From the NCBI GenBank assembly GCA_963790525.1, contig CAWBOV010000005.1:1-64000 (forward strand): a DNA stretch of 64,000 bases, in the 5' to 3' direction. The translations under genes and the position numbers were made by a program. Below are positions 27,985 to 35,944 of the stretch, piece after piece. Source of the stretch: CAWBOV01 sp963790525. GTDB taxonomy: Bacteria > Actinomycetota > Actinomycetes > Mycobacteriales > Jatrophihabitantaceae. Numbering within the stretch: position 1 is the stretch's first letter; every line of letters begins with the position of its first letter. The notes under the pieces were generated by a model. That model ran no database searches. It was not told the origin of the DNA and was given only the letters and a program-made list of their open reading frames with translations.

Positions 27985-28143
27985 CTACTCGAGCTGGATC
28001 CAGCCGAGCAGATCCTCGCGACTGACCGTCTCCACCAGCGTCGGGTGATCGGCGGCCATATGCGCGCGGATCGACCGGATCACGTCATCGTCGCTGTCCC
28101 CGCGAGCCACATAACCGCACTCGCACCGGATCGTCTTCGCCAT
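27985..28143 (-). CDS. DUF1059-type small protein
   Basis: 52 codons from ATG 28143 to TAG 27985. The protein has the CxC pattern TIRCECGYVARGDSDDDV, a helix with conserved His (IRSIRAHMAADHP) and ends LLGWIQLE. The N-terminal Cys pair and the His in AHMAADHP are the hallmark of DUF1059, possibly a small zinc ribbon-like protein. Codon use and third-position GC are normal for this genome. It lies divergent from the BTAD regulator, 69 bases apart. Confidence 0.75.
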   Translation of the reverse strand: MAKTIRCECGYVARGDSDDDVIRSIRAHMAADHPTLVETVSREDLLGWIQLE

Positions 28144-28212
28144 CGCGCATCACCCCGTCGGCGCCCGATCAGCCGGCCCGGCAGTGGTACGGCCGGCTGA
28201 AGCGTGGCCACA

Positions 28213-28977
28213 ATGATGGCCGTGACCCTAGCGTCGCCCGGACTCCGGATCCAGGTCTGCGGACCGCTGGCCATCGAATGCGACGGCCGGCGCCTCGACC
28301 AGGCCCTGCCCGGTCGCCAGGGCCGGGTGCTGTTCGTCTACCTGGTCGTCAACCGGCACCGCCAGGTCCTACGAGACGAACTCGCCGAAGCCCTCTGGCG
28401 CGAACCCGACCCGGTCGCGATCGACGCCCGCCTCAACCCGCTCCTGTCGAAGGTGCGGCGCGCGCTCGGTCCCGATGCCGTCGAGGGTCGCTCCCTGCTA
28501 CGGCTGCATCTGCCGGATGCCTGGGTCGACCTCGAGGCCGCCGCGGAGGCCATCCACCGCGCCGAGTCCGCCGCCGCGCAGCGCCAGTGGATGCGCGCGT
28601 GGGGCCCGGTGCTGCTCGCACTCTTCACCGCCGAACGCGGCTTCCTGCCCGGCGAGGACGCGCCCTGGATCACCGCGATCCGCCACAACCTCACCGACCT
28701 CCGCCTCCGCGCGCTCGAGTGCTACGCCGCCACCGAACTGGCACTCGGCGGCACGGAGCTCGCCGGCGCCGTCCGTGCCGGGCAGCAACTCGTGCAGCTC
28801 GCGCCGTTGCGGGAGAGCGGCTACCGCCACCTCATGCGGGCCCTCGCCGCCCAGGGCAACATCGCCGAAGCCCTGACCGTGTACTACGAACTCTGCGAGC
28901 GGCTCCGCGACCAACTCGGCGTCTCCCCCAGTCCCGCCACCCGCGAACTGCACCACGAGCTGCTCGGCGCGACCTGA
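28213..28977 (+). CDS. SARP/BTAD-type transcriptional regulator
   Basis: This 254-aa single-domain-pair regulator has an OmpR-type winged helix at the N-terminus (LRIQVCGPLAIECDGRRLDQ, VLRDELAEALWREPDPVA) and the BTAD tetratricopeptide-like domain (RHNLTDLRLRALECYAATEL, LRESGYRHLMRALAAQGNIA). It is short and lacks the ATPase part, as in DnrI-like SARPs. ATG 28213 is chosen; 28216 is possible. A 12-bp-stem terminator follows the stop directly. Targets are unknown. No secondary-metabolite cluster is in the window. Confidence 0.85.
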   Translation: MMAVTLASPGLRIQVCGPLAIECDGRRLDQALPGRQGRVLFVYLVVNRHRQVLRDELAEALWREPDPVAIDARLNPLLSKVRRALGPDAVEGRSLLRLHLPDAWVDLEAAAEAIHRAESAAAQRQWMRAWGPVLLALFTAERGFLPGEDAPWITAIRHNLTDLRLRALECYAATELALGGTELAGAVRAGQQLVQLAPLRESGYRHLMRALAAQGNIAEALTVYYELCERLRDQLGVSPSPATRELHHELLGAT

Positions 28978-29008
28978 CCCGGCGCGGCCACCAGGAGGCC
29001 GCGCCGGG
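28978..29008 (+). terminator. Hairpin terminator after the SARP gene
   Basis: Perfect 12-bp stem, CCCGGCGCGGCC at 28978-28989 and GGCCGCGCCGGG at 28997-29008, with a 7-base loop. It starts at the first base after the TGA of the BTAD regulator. Confidence 0.65.
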
Positions 29009-29066
29009 TGGTTCGTGACGCGGCGCGACTGTCCTGGCAGCCGGGTGTCGTCGCGCGGTCGGCAGC

Positions 29067-29432
29067 TCAGCGCGCGGGCAGGTAGGGCCGGTCGCCCCGG
29101 CCGCTGTTGCCCACGTTGCAGGCGTTGAGGTCGCCGCCGTTGAGCTGGATGCAGCGGTCCGGTGTGTTCGGCTCGGTCGTGACACGGCGGTAGGGCAGGT
29201 CACCCCGGCCGCGGTTACCCACGTTGCAGGCAGTGACGTCGCCGCCGTTGAGCTGGATGCACCGGTTGGGCGTGTTCGGCGCTGGGGCGGCCCCGTGCGC
29301 GACGCCCGCTCCCCCGGTGCCTCCGGCGACGACGAGCAGGGCTGCCACCACGAGCAGGCGGCGAACGGTTGCACCGGACCGGCGGCGCGGGCGTGCCGGC
29401 GCGGGCTGAGTGATCTCGGCTGAACGGAACAT
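29067..29432 (-). CDS. Secreted twin-repeat cysteine peptide
   Basis: A 121-aa exported protein. Signal peptide: basic start, LLVVAALLVVAGGTGGAGVA, then about AHGAAPA. The mature part is two near-identical units of about 30 aa: NTPNRCIQLNGGDVTACN plus VGNRGRGDLPY, and NTPDRCIQLNGGDLNACN plus VGNSGRGDRPYLPAR. Each unit has two Cys 11 residues apart, so one disulfide per unit is likely. The DNA copies are diverged, so the duplication is old. It is divergent from the giant BTAD-WD40 regulator across 115 bp that hold the CGATTG direct repeat. No family recognised. Confidence 0.75.
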   Translation of the reverse strand: MFRSAEITQPAPARPRRRSGATVRRLLVVAALLVVAGGTGGAGVAHGAAPAPNTPNRCIQLNGGDVTACNVGNRGRGDLPYRRVTTEPNTPDRCIQLNGGDLNACNVGNSGRGDRPYLPAR

Positions 29433-29490
29433 GGCTGCCTCCTGGTAGGCATCGGCCCGTGTCTCGGGCACCAGGAACGGTCCGCCGGGC

Positions 29491-29511
29491 CGATTGCAGC
29501 GCGATTGAAGC
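29491..29511. promoter_or_regulatory. SARP-type direct repeat, site 1 (11-bp period)
   Basis: CGATTGCAGCG (29491-29501) followed without gap by CGATTGAAGC (29502-29511): the same heptamer-like core CGATTGM repeated every 11 bp, as in SARP binding sites. It lies in the divergent promoter of the Cys-repeat peptide and the BTAD-STAND-WD40 gene. An inverted CCAGGAAC (29471-29478) / GTTCCTGG (29538-29545) pair flanks it. A copy with 20 of 21 identical bases is at 38088-38108. Confidence 0.6.
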
Positions 29512-29534
29512 TGTTTCCGGCTGCCCGGGGTCGC

Positions 29535-29540
29535 TAGGTT
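29535..29540 (+). promoter_or_regulatory. -10 element of a leaderless promoter
   Basis: TAGGTT (TANNNT) ends 7 bases before ATG 29548 of the giant regulator, with no ribosome site between, which suits leaderless transcription. Confidence 0.45.
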
Positions 29541-29547
29541 CCTGGGC

Positions 29548-32500
29548 ATGCGGTTCCGGGTCCTGGGCAGCCTCGAGGTCTCCCACGACGACGGCAGGTC
29601 GGCCACGATCAGTGGCCCGGCCCGCCGCGCCGTGCTCGCCGCGATGCTGTGCCGGGCCGGCTCGGTCGTCACCGCAGCCACTCTCATCGAGGATCTGTGG
29701 GGCGCCGCGGCACCGCGCAGCGCGTTGGGGACGCTGCGCAGCCACGTCGCCCGTCTGCGTGACGACCTGGGCCGCGAGGACGCCGGCACGGTGCTGCTGA
29801 CCGAGGGAGTCGGGTACCGGCTGGATCTCGGCGCCGGCGACCTCGACGCCGAGGAGTTCCAGACCCTGATCGAGCAGGCGGGAGGGATCACCGATCCGGA
29901 CGGTGCTCTCGCCCGCTTCGACCAGGCACTCTCCCTGTGGCGGGGCGACCCGTACCTCGACTTCGGCGAGGCCACGTTCGCGGTCATCGAACGCATCCGC
30001 CTGACCGAGTTGCGCGCGCACGCCCTGGAGCGGCGAACGGAGTTGGCGCTGGCTGCCGGGCGCACCAGCGAGCTGGTGCCCGAACTCGAGCAGCGCGTCC
30101 GCGACGAGCCGTACCGCGAGCGCGGTTGGGAGCAGTTGGCGCTCACGCTCTACCGCGGCGGCCGACAGGGCGAGGCGCTCGAGGTCTGCCGCCGAGCCCG
30201 TGCGGTGCTGGTCGAGGATCTCGGCGTCGAACCCGGTCCGGGCCTGCAGACGCTGCAGGACCGGCTGCTGCGCCAGGACCCCGCACTGCTCGCCGTGCAC
30301 ACCCGACGGATCCCGGTCCTCGACCGCTGCCCGTACCTCGGCCTGGCCGGCTACGACGAGCGCGACGCGGCGTTGTTCGTCGGCCGCGAACGGCTGACCG
30401 CGACGCTTGCCGGGCGGCTGGCCGACCAGTCCGTGCTGATCGTCACGGGCGCGAGTGGGGTGGGCAAGTCCTCGCTCGTCCGCGCCGGCCTGATCGCGGC
30501 ACTGCGGGCCGGGGCGCTGCCGGGCTCGGCGACGTGGCGCGTGGACGTTCGCACGCCGACCGACGGGATGCCGGCGGCGGCCCGGCGGCGGGCGGACGTG
30601 CTCGTGATCGACCAGGCCGAGGAGCTGTTCACCAGCCTGAATCGTGCCGGTGCCGATGCGTTCGCCGCGCAGCTCGTCGAGTTCGTCGACGACGGGGGCC
30701 GGCTCGCGCTGGTGCTGCGCAGCGACTTCTACGGGCTCCTGGCCGACAGCCCGGAGCTCGCCCGGTTCGCGGACAAGTCGACCGTGCTGGTCGGGCCGCT
30801 GCGTCCGGACGAGTTGTACCGCGCACTCGTCGAACCCGCGGCCGCGGCCGGGCTGCAACTGGAACCCGATCTTGTCGAAACGATCATGGCTGACGTCGCC
30901 GGGCAGGCCGAACCGCTGCCGTTGCTGTCCGAGGCGATGGTCCGCACCTGGAGCAACCGCGAGGGTGAGCTGCTGACGCTCGAGGGCTATCGCCGCGCAG
31001 GCGAACTCGCCGGGGCCCTCGAGGCAGCGGCCGAGGAAGCGTTCCTCGCGCTGACCGACGACGCCCGCCTCGCGGCGCGTCACCTGCTGGTACGCATGGC
31101 GACGAGGTCGGGAAACACGTGGGTCGGCCGCCCGCTGGCGCGTTCGTCCCTCGCGCGGACCGACGCCGAACGGGCCGCGCTCGACACGCTGATCGCCGCC
31201 CGCCTCGTCATCGCGGCCGAGCACCGCGTCGAGATCGCGCACGATGCACTGCTCGTGCACTGGGCGCGCCTGCGCAACTGGCTCGACGAGCGCGCCCTGG
31301 CCGCCGATCTCGTCGACGACCTCGACCGTGCCGCCACCTCGTGGCGCACCGCCGGGCGGCAGGACGCCGACCTCTACCGCGGGCCACGCCTGACCGCCGC
31401 GCACGACTGGCGCGAGGAACACCCCGAGGACGTGTCGCCGGACGAGGGCGAGTTCCTCGACGCGTCCACCCATGCGGCGCAGGCCGAACTCACCGAGGCG
31501 CGCGCGCGGGCGGTGCGCGAGGCGCGCGGGCGGCGCCGGCTGCGTTACATCGCCTCCGGGCTCGCGGCCACGGTCGTGCTGGCGCTCACCGGCGGCGCGA
31601 TCGCCCTGCACGAGCGCGGGACGGCTCGCGCCCAAACTGCGCGCGCCCGACAGGCCGCGCTCGCCGCCGACGCGCGCCGGCTGACCGCACTCTCAGCGAA
31701 CGCGCCGGACATCGCGACCGCGACGTTGCTCGCGGCCACCGCCTTCCGGCTGCAGGACACGCCCGACTCCGAAGGCGCTCTGCTCGCCGCGGTCGAGCGC
31801 AGCGAGTCGGCACTGTTCGACATCAGCACCGAGTTCCGCCCCCAGCAGATCCTGGTGGCGCCGGACGGCTGCCGACTCTACTCCCTGGATCAGCGCCGCG
31901 ACGTCGATGTCTTCGACACGACGACCCGCGCGCACGTCACTCGCTACCTCGCGCGCGCGAGCGACCTGGCCGGCCTGGCGGCGAACGGGACCCAGCTCGT
32001 CGTGTCCGGCCGCGTCCCCGGCAACGACCAGGCCGGCGACAGCCGGATCTCGGTGCTCTCCGCCGTCGACGGCTCAACCGTGCGGGTGCTCACCACCCAC
32101 ATGAACCCGGACGCCGCCCGGCCGCGAGTGTCCCGGGACGGCCAGTGGCTCGGCGCGGTCCTCGAGGGCGGGGCGCGCCACACGTTCGCGATCTACCGCG
32201 CTGCCGACTGGGGGGCGCCGCCGCGGCAGATCGCGCTGCCGGCACTCGGGGTCACCGGGCTCGCGGCCGGCACATCGTCGTTCGCTGTGCTGCTCACCGA
32301 CGGCACGGCCGAAGTGATCGACGCGGCATCGGGTGCGATCACGCACCGCACTCGGCTCGCCGAACTCTCGACCACACCCGACGTGGCAGGGCCGTTCGCA
32401 CTGTCGCCGGACGGGACGCACCTCGCGGCCACCTTACCCAGCGACGAGGTCACCGCACTGCTGATCGATCTCACCCGGCCGCGGGCAGCACCCGTCCGAC

Positions 32501-33894
32501 TGCCCGCACAGGCGCAGGGCGTCGGCGAGCTGAGTTTCGCGCCGGGCAACGCAGAGATCGCGGCCGCGTCCAACACCGGCGCCGTCGCGGTGTACCGAAC
32601 GACCGACGGTTCCGCGGTGTCCACGTTCGCCGGTCATTCCGGCCCGGCGCACGCGATCGCCTGGGTCGGCACCACCCGCCCCACCGCGCTGTACACCGCC
32701 GGGCTCGACAGCCAGATCATCTCGTGGAACCTCGCCACCGCGCCGCGCCTGCTCCGGCTGTCCGGCCCGAGTGTGCCGGTACCCGATCATGCCGAGCTGT
32801 TCGGGCATCTCATCATCGGTGCGACGCCGACCCAGCAAGGTCCGCCGGCCGCGAACGAGAGCATCTACACACTCGACGAGACCACCGGGCGGTACCGATC
32901 GTGGGTTCTCGGGCCGACCAGCGACGTGTACGTCAACCAGACGGTAGCCAGCGCCGACGGGCACTTCGCCCTCGTGTCGACGGAGAACCCCGACAGCGGG
33001 ACCAACCGCATCGAGATCTGGGACCTGCGCCGCGGCGCTCGGGTCGGAACCCTGCACCTGCCCGCCGCGAGTGTCGCGTTCCCGTTCGGCCTGAACGCCG
33101 CGATCAGCCCGGACGGCCGCACAGGGATCAGCTCACTGGACGCTGACAGCGTCGGCGTGTTCGACCTTCCGACGGGCCGGTTGCTGCGGACGTACCCGGT
33201 GCACTTCTCCCCACCTGACGCAGACCGCATCGACGTGATCCCCTGGCAGTTCGATCCGGACGGACGGCTGCTGCTCGCCGGGTTCGACGGTGGGCCTCCG
33301 CAGGCCGCCCCGCCCGGTTCGACAGCCCGCACCGCGCCGGCGGACCCGGCCGACCAACGCTTCGCGCTGATGGACGTCACGAGCGGGCGGATCCTCGCCC
33401 AGACGGGCCTCGGCGACATCACCGCTCCGTCGGCGGTCGCGTGGTCGCACGACGGGACGCTGCTCGCGCTCGGTACCTATCGGGGAACGCTCGAGCTGTA
33501 CGACGCGGCGACGCTGCAGCCGCGCGCGGACGCGGGCGTGATCATGCCCGGCTACGTCGTGAGCGCGAGCTTCGCACCGGACGATCGGTCGGTGGTCGCC
33601 GGCGGCACTGACGCCGAGATGGCAGTGTTCACCGTGCCCGATCTCAGCCGGGAGGGGACACGGGTCCAGTTCGCGGGCGCCGCCAGCGGTTACTGGTTCG
33701 CGTTCTACGACCCGGCCGGCGACATCGTGGGGCTCGCACCGACGGACGGGAACGGAGACGCGCTGCGCTGGTTCACGTTCCCGGCGCGCAGCTCCGAACT
33801 GCTGAGCACGGCCTGCCAACTGGCGGGAGCGGACATCACCCGCCAACAGTGGGCCCGGTACGTCGGCGACCAGCCCTACCGCCACGTCTGCTGA
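29548..33894 (+). CDS. Giant SARP-type regulator: BTAD, STAND NTPase, WD40-like propeller
   Basis: An intact 1448-aa protein. Residues 1-95 are an OmpR-like DNA-binding domain (MRFRVLGSLEVSHDDGRSAT, VARLRDDLG). 97-245 are BTAD. About 265-470 are a STAND-type NTPase with Walker A GASGVGKSSL (301-310) and Walker B VLVIDQAEELF (351-361). 480-665 are helical. 667-687 is a hydrophobic segment (YIASGLAATVVLALTGGAIA) that could be a membrane helix. The C-terminal 750 residues are repeated beta strands of propeller type (LSPDGTHLAATLPSDEVTAL, VAWSHDGTLLALGTYRGTLE). STAND proteins act as ligand-triggered switches; here the propeller would sense and the N-terminus bind DNA. The upstream direct repeat suggests autoregulation. 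Confidence 0.88.
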   Translation: MRFRVLGSLEVSHDDGRSATISGPARRAVLAAMLCRAGSVVTAATLIEDLWGAAAPRSALGTLRSHVARLRDDLGREDAGTVLLTEGVGYRLDLGAGDLDAEEFQTLIEQAGGITDPDGALARFDQALSLWRGDPYLDFGEATFAVIERIRLTELRAHALERRTELALAAGRTSELVPELEQRVRDEPYRERGWEQLALTLYRGGRQGEALEVCRRARAVLVEDLGVEPGPGLQTLQDRLLRQDPALLAVHTRRIPVLDRCPYLGLAGYDERDAALFVGRERLTATLAGRLADQSVLIVTGASGVGKSSLVRAGLIAALRAGALPGSATWRVDVRTPTDGMPAAARRRADVLVIDQAEELFTSLNRAGADAFAAQLVEFVDDGGRLALVLRSDFYGLLADSPELARFADKSTVLVGPLRPDELYRALVEPAAAAGLQLEPDLVETIMADVAGQAEPLPLLSEAMVRTWSNREGELLTLEGYRRAGELAGALEAAAEEAFLALTDDARLAARHLLVRMATRSGNTWVGRPLARSSLARTDAERAALDTLIAARLVIAAEHRVEIAHDALLVHWARLRNWLDERALAADLVDDLDRAATSWRTAGRQDADLYRGPRLTAAHDWREEHPEDVSPDEGEFLDASTHAAQAELTEARARAVREARGRRRLRYIASGLAATVVLALTGGAIALHERGTARAQTARARQAALAADARRLTALSANAPDIATATLLAATAFRLQDTPDSEGALLAAVERSESALFDISTEFRPQQILVAPDGCRLYSLDQRRDVDVFDTTTRAHVTRYLARASDLAGLAANGTQLVVSGRVPGNDQAGDSRISVLSAVDGSTVRVLTTHMNPDAARPRVSRDGQWLGAVLEGGARHTFAIYRAADWGAPPRQIALPALGVTGLAAGTSSFAVLLTDGTAEVIDAASGAITHRTRLAELSTTPDVAGPFALSPDGTHLAATLPSDEVTALLIDLTRPRAAPVRLPAQAQGVGELSFAPGNAEIAAASNTGAVAVYRTTDGSAVSTFAGHSGPAHAIAWVGTTRPTALYTAGLDSQIISWNLATAPRLLRLSGPSVPVPDHAELFGHLIIGATPTQQGPPAANESIYTLDETTGRYRSWVLGPTSDVYVNQTVASADGHFALVSTENPDSGTNRIEIWDLRRGARVGTLHLPAASVAFPFGLNAAISPDGRTGISSLDADSVGVFDLPTGRLLRTYPVHFSPPDADRIDVIPWQFDPDGRLLLAGFDGGPPQAAPPGSTARTAPADPADQRFALMDVTSGRILAQTGLGDITAPSAVAWSHDGTLLALGTYRGTLELYDAATLQPRADAGVIMPGYVVSASFAPDDRSVVAGGTDAEMAVFTVPDLSREGTRVQFAGAASGYWFAFYDPAGDIVGLAPTDGNGDALRWFTFPARSSELLSTACQLAGADITRQQWARYVGDQPYRHVC

Positions 33895-33942
33895 TCACAC
33901 GATCGTCCGCGCGGCCGGGCCAGGTCCGGCCGTTGCCGACAG

Positions 33943-34490
33943 TCAGGGCGCGTCGCCCGGCTCGCTGAGCACGCGATGGATGAGGTCGAGTCGGGCCCGC
34001 GCCAGCCTCGCGGGCAGGCGTCCGCCGGCCTGGAGGGTGGCCAGGCCGTGCAGCGCCGCCCAGCGCGACTTCCGCCCGGACACCGTCGGTATCGGGGAAG
34101 GCGTCGCGGATACCGGAGAACGCCCGGTGGAGCGGTTCGGGCGTGTCGTCGGCGGCGAACGGCAGCCCGGACGGCAGGGAGAACATCGCCTCGTAGACCC
34201 GGGGGTGCGCGGCGGCGAAGTCCAGGTAGGCACGCATCCGTGGCATGGGCGAGGCGTCCACCGCTTCGAGGGCGGCGGCGACGTCGCTGAAGCCGTCGAG
34301 CGCCACCGCGTCGATGAGCGCCTGACGACTGGAGAAGGCCGAGTAGAGCACCGGCTGCGTCACGCCGAGTTCACCGGCAAGGCGGCGCATCGTCACGGCG
34401 GCCCAGCCGTGCGCCTCGGCGAGGTCACGGGCAGCGCGCGAGGACCTGGTCGCGGCGGCGGTCGAGATCGGGAGCGGGACGTGGTGACAT
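33943..34490 (-). CDS. TetR-family repressor
   Basis: About 182 codons. From ATG 34490 the protein reads MSPRPAPDLDRRRDQVLA; after a one-base shift near 34435 the helix-turn-helix follows: AEAHGWAAVTMRRLAGELGV then TQPVLYSAFSSRQALIDAVA. The C-terminal ligand domain includes MRAYLDFAAAHPRVYEAMFS, and after a second shift near 34080 ends ARLDLIHRVLSEPGDAP at 33943. TetR_C-type proteins beside DUF4267 genes are common in actinobacteria. A long palindrome sits just upstream of the start, over the divergent DUF4267 promoter, the expected repressor site. Confidence 0.82.
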
Positions 34491-34498
34491 GACTGTAG

Positions 34499-34526
34499 GC
34501 TAGCATCGTTATATAACGTTGCTAGC
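34499..34526. promoter_or_regulatory. TetR operator palindrome
   Basis: This 28-bp near-perfect palindrome has outer arms GCTAGC at 34499-34504 and 34521-34526 and an inner perfect 12-mer CGTTATATAACG at 34507-34518. Only one symmetric position pair is mismatched. It lies 8 bp from the TetR start and 23 bp from the DUF4267 start, so a bound TetR dimer would block both. Confidence 0.65.
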
Positions 34527-34549
34527 TAACCTCCCGAAGGGACCTCGTC

Positions 34550-34911
34550 ATGCACATCACCGCACTCGTCATCGCGATCGCCGCCGCTGTCGCCATCATC
34601 GGCCTCGGCGCCCGCTTCATTCTCTCCCCCGCAGGGCGACACTCGACTACGGCGTCGAGCCGGGTAACGTCCGCGCGCTCACCGAGATCAAGGGCATCCG
34701 CGACATCACCTCCGGCGTCGTGGTACTCACCGTCTGGGCCGGAGCCGGGACCACGGCGATGGGCTGGGCGCTGACCGCCGCCGCGCTGACCGCACTCGGG
34801 GATGCCGTCATCGTGCGCACCAACGGCGGGAAGCTGGCGACCGCGCTGGGGATCCACGGGATCACCGCGGTGCTGCTCATCGCCGCCGGACTCGTCCTCG
34901 CCCTGGGGTGA
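34550..34911 (+). CDS. DUF4267 small membrane protein
   Basis: About 120 codons with four hydrophobic segments: ITALVIAIAAAVAIIGLGAR, then, after one frame change near 34630, TLDYGVEPGNVRALTEIKGI, VVVLTVWAGAGTTAMGWALT and ITAVLLIAAGLVLAL. The block around YGVEPGNVRALTEIKGIRD is the hallmark of DUF4267 (DoxX-like size). AGGGA precedes ATG 34550. It is divergent from, and probably repressed by, the TetR protein. Molecular function unknown; efflux or membrane-redox roles have been guessed for similar proteins. Confidence 0.78.
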
Positions 34912-34968
34912 CCGGGCGCCGCCACGCAGCGGAGCACGACAACGGAGAGACGTCAGGGGAGCGGGTCA

Positions 34969-34987
34969 TTAGGTAAGCCTAACCTTC
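34969..34987. promoter_or_regulatory. DtxR/IdeR-type iron box
   Basis: This 19-bp site matches the known DtxR consensus (TTAGGTTAGCCTAACCTAA) at 16 of 19 positions, including TTAGGT and AGCCTAACCT. It ends at 34987, directly before the first in-frame ATG of the ZIP gene, and contains TAACCT (34980-34985), which fits a -10. Bound metal-repressor would block this promoter. Confidence 0.65.
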
Positions 34988-35005
34988 ATGTGGCACGATG
35001 CCTCC

Positions 35006-35875
35006 ATGAGCTTGTCCACCACCCTCCTGCTCGGGTTCATCGCCGGCGTCACCATCGTCATCGGCCTTCCGATCGGACGGATGCGGCGACCTGCCCCAGG
35101 GTTGCGGGTGTTCCTCAACGCCACCGCCGTCGGCGTCCTGCTGTTCCTGTTCTGGGACGTCCTGGCCGCGGCGTGGGAGCCGGTGGATGCCGCCCTGACA
35201 GGTGTCCACGACGGCACCGGGAGCATCGGACCGGTCTTCGGCTACGGCGGGCTGTTCGCCGCCGGCCTGTCCGTCGGGCTGCTCGGCCTGGTGGGCTACG
35301 ACCGTTACCTCGCCCGGATGAGCCGCAACACCGGCCGAGGTGGGCCGGGCGCGATGGCGGTGACCGAGCGCGCCGCGCGCACGCGCGGAATCTCCACCTG
35401 GTCACCGGCCCGGCGACTGTCCCTGCTCATCGCGGTGGGCATCGGCCTGCACAACTTCGCCGAGGGACTGGCGATCGGCCAGGCAGCGGCCAGCAACGCG
35501 ATCGCACTGGCCACCGTCCTGGTCATCGGCTTCGCGCTGCACAACGCCACCGAGGGCTTCGGCATCGTCGCGCCGCTGGCAGCCGAGGCGGGCGACGATC
35601 CGGCCGCGCGGCCGAGTTGGCGGTTCCTCCTGGCCATGGCCGCGATCGGCGGCGGACCCACCTTCATCGGCACCGCCGTCGGCCACAACTTCACCTCCGA
35701 ACCGGTCAGCGTGGCGTTCCTGACCCTGGCCGGCGGATCCATCGTGTACGTCATCGCCCAGCTGCTGGGCGTCGCCGGGCGGGCCAAGCGCTCCGACCTG
35801 GTCGCCTACGGCCTGTTGCTCGGCCTGCTGGCCGGATTCGTCACCGACGCCGTCGTGTCCGCCGGCGGCGCATAG
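35006..35875 (+). CDS. ZIP-family metal transporter
   Basis: The 289-aa membrane protein (ATG 35006; an ATG at 34988 touches the iron box and may precede the transcription start) has about eight helices. Helix IV and V carry the metal-site motifs IGLHNFAEGLAIGQA and FALHNATEGFGIVAPL, the paired H-N-x-x-E-G signature of ZIP carriers, and a later VGHNFTSEPVS. The cytosolic loop between helices III and IV (RNTGRGGPGAMAVTERAART) lacks the usual His cluster. ZIP proteins import Zn, Fe or Mn. The DtxR-type box in front suggests Fe- or Mn-dependent control and so an Fe/Mn role. Confidence 0.87.
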   Translation: MSLSTTLLLGFIAGVTIVIGLPIGRMRRPAPGLRVFLNATAVGVLLFLFWDVLAAAWEPVDAALTGVHDGTGSIGPVFGYGGLFAAGLSVGLLGLVGYDRYLARMSRNTGRGGPGAMAVTERAARTRGISTWSPARRLSLLIAVGIGLHNFAEGLAIGQAAASNAIALATVLVIGFALHNATEGFGIVAPLAAEAGDDPAARPSWRFLLAMAAIGGGPTFIGTAVGHNFTSEPVSVAFLTLAGGSIVYVIAQLLGVAGRAKRSDLVAYGLLLGLLAGFVTDAVVSAGGA

Positions 35876-35944
35876 CGGGCTTCGGCGTGAACGTGGCGCG
35901 CTCGGTTCACCTCGCCTCGCGAGCTGGAGCACCCGATCGGCTCG

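Noticed and set aside
29215..31635. An 806-codon frame opposite the BTAD-STAND-WD40 gene
   Set aside because: Shadow of a clearly motif-bearing plus-strand gene; also overlaps the Cys-peptide gene in another frame.
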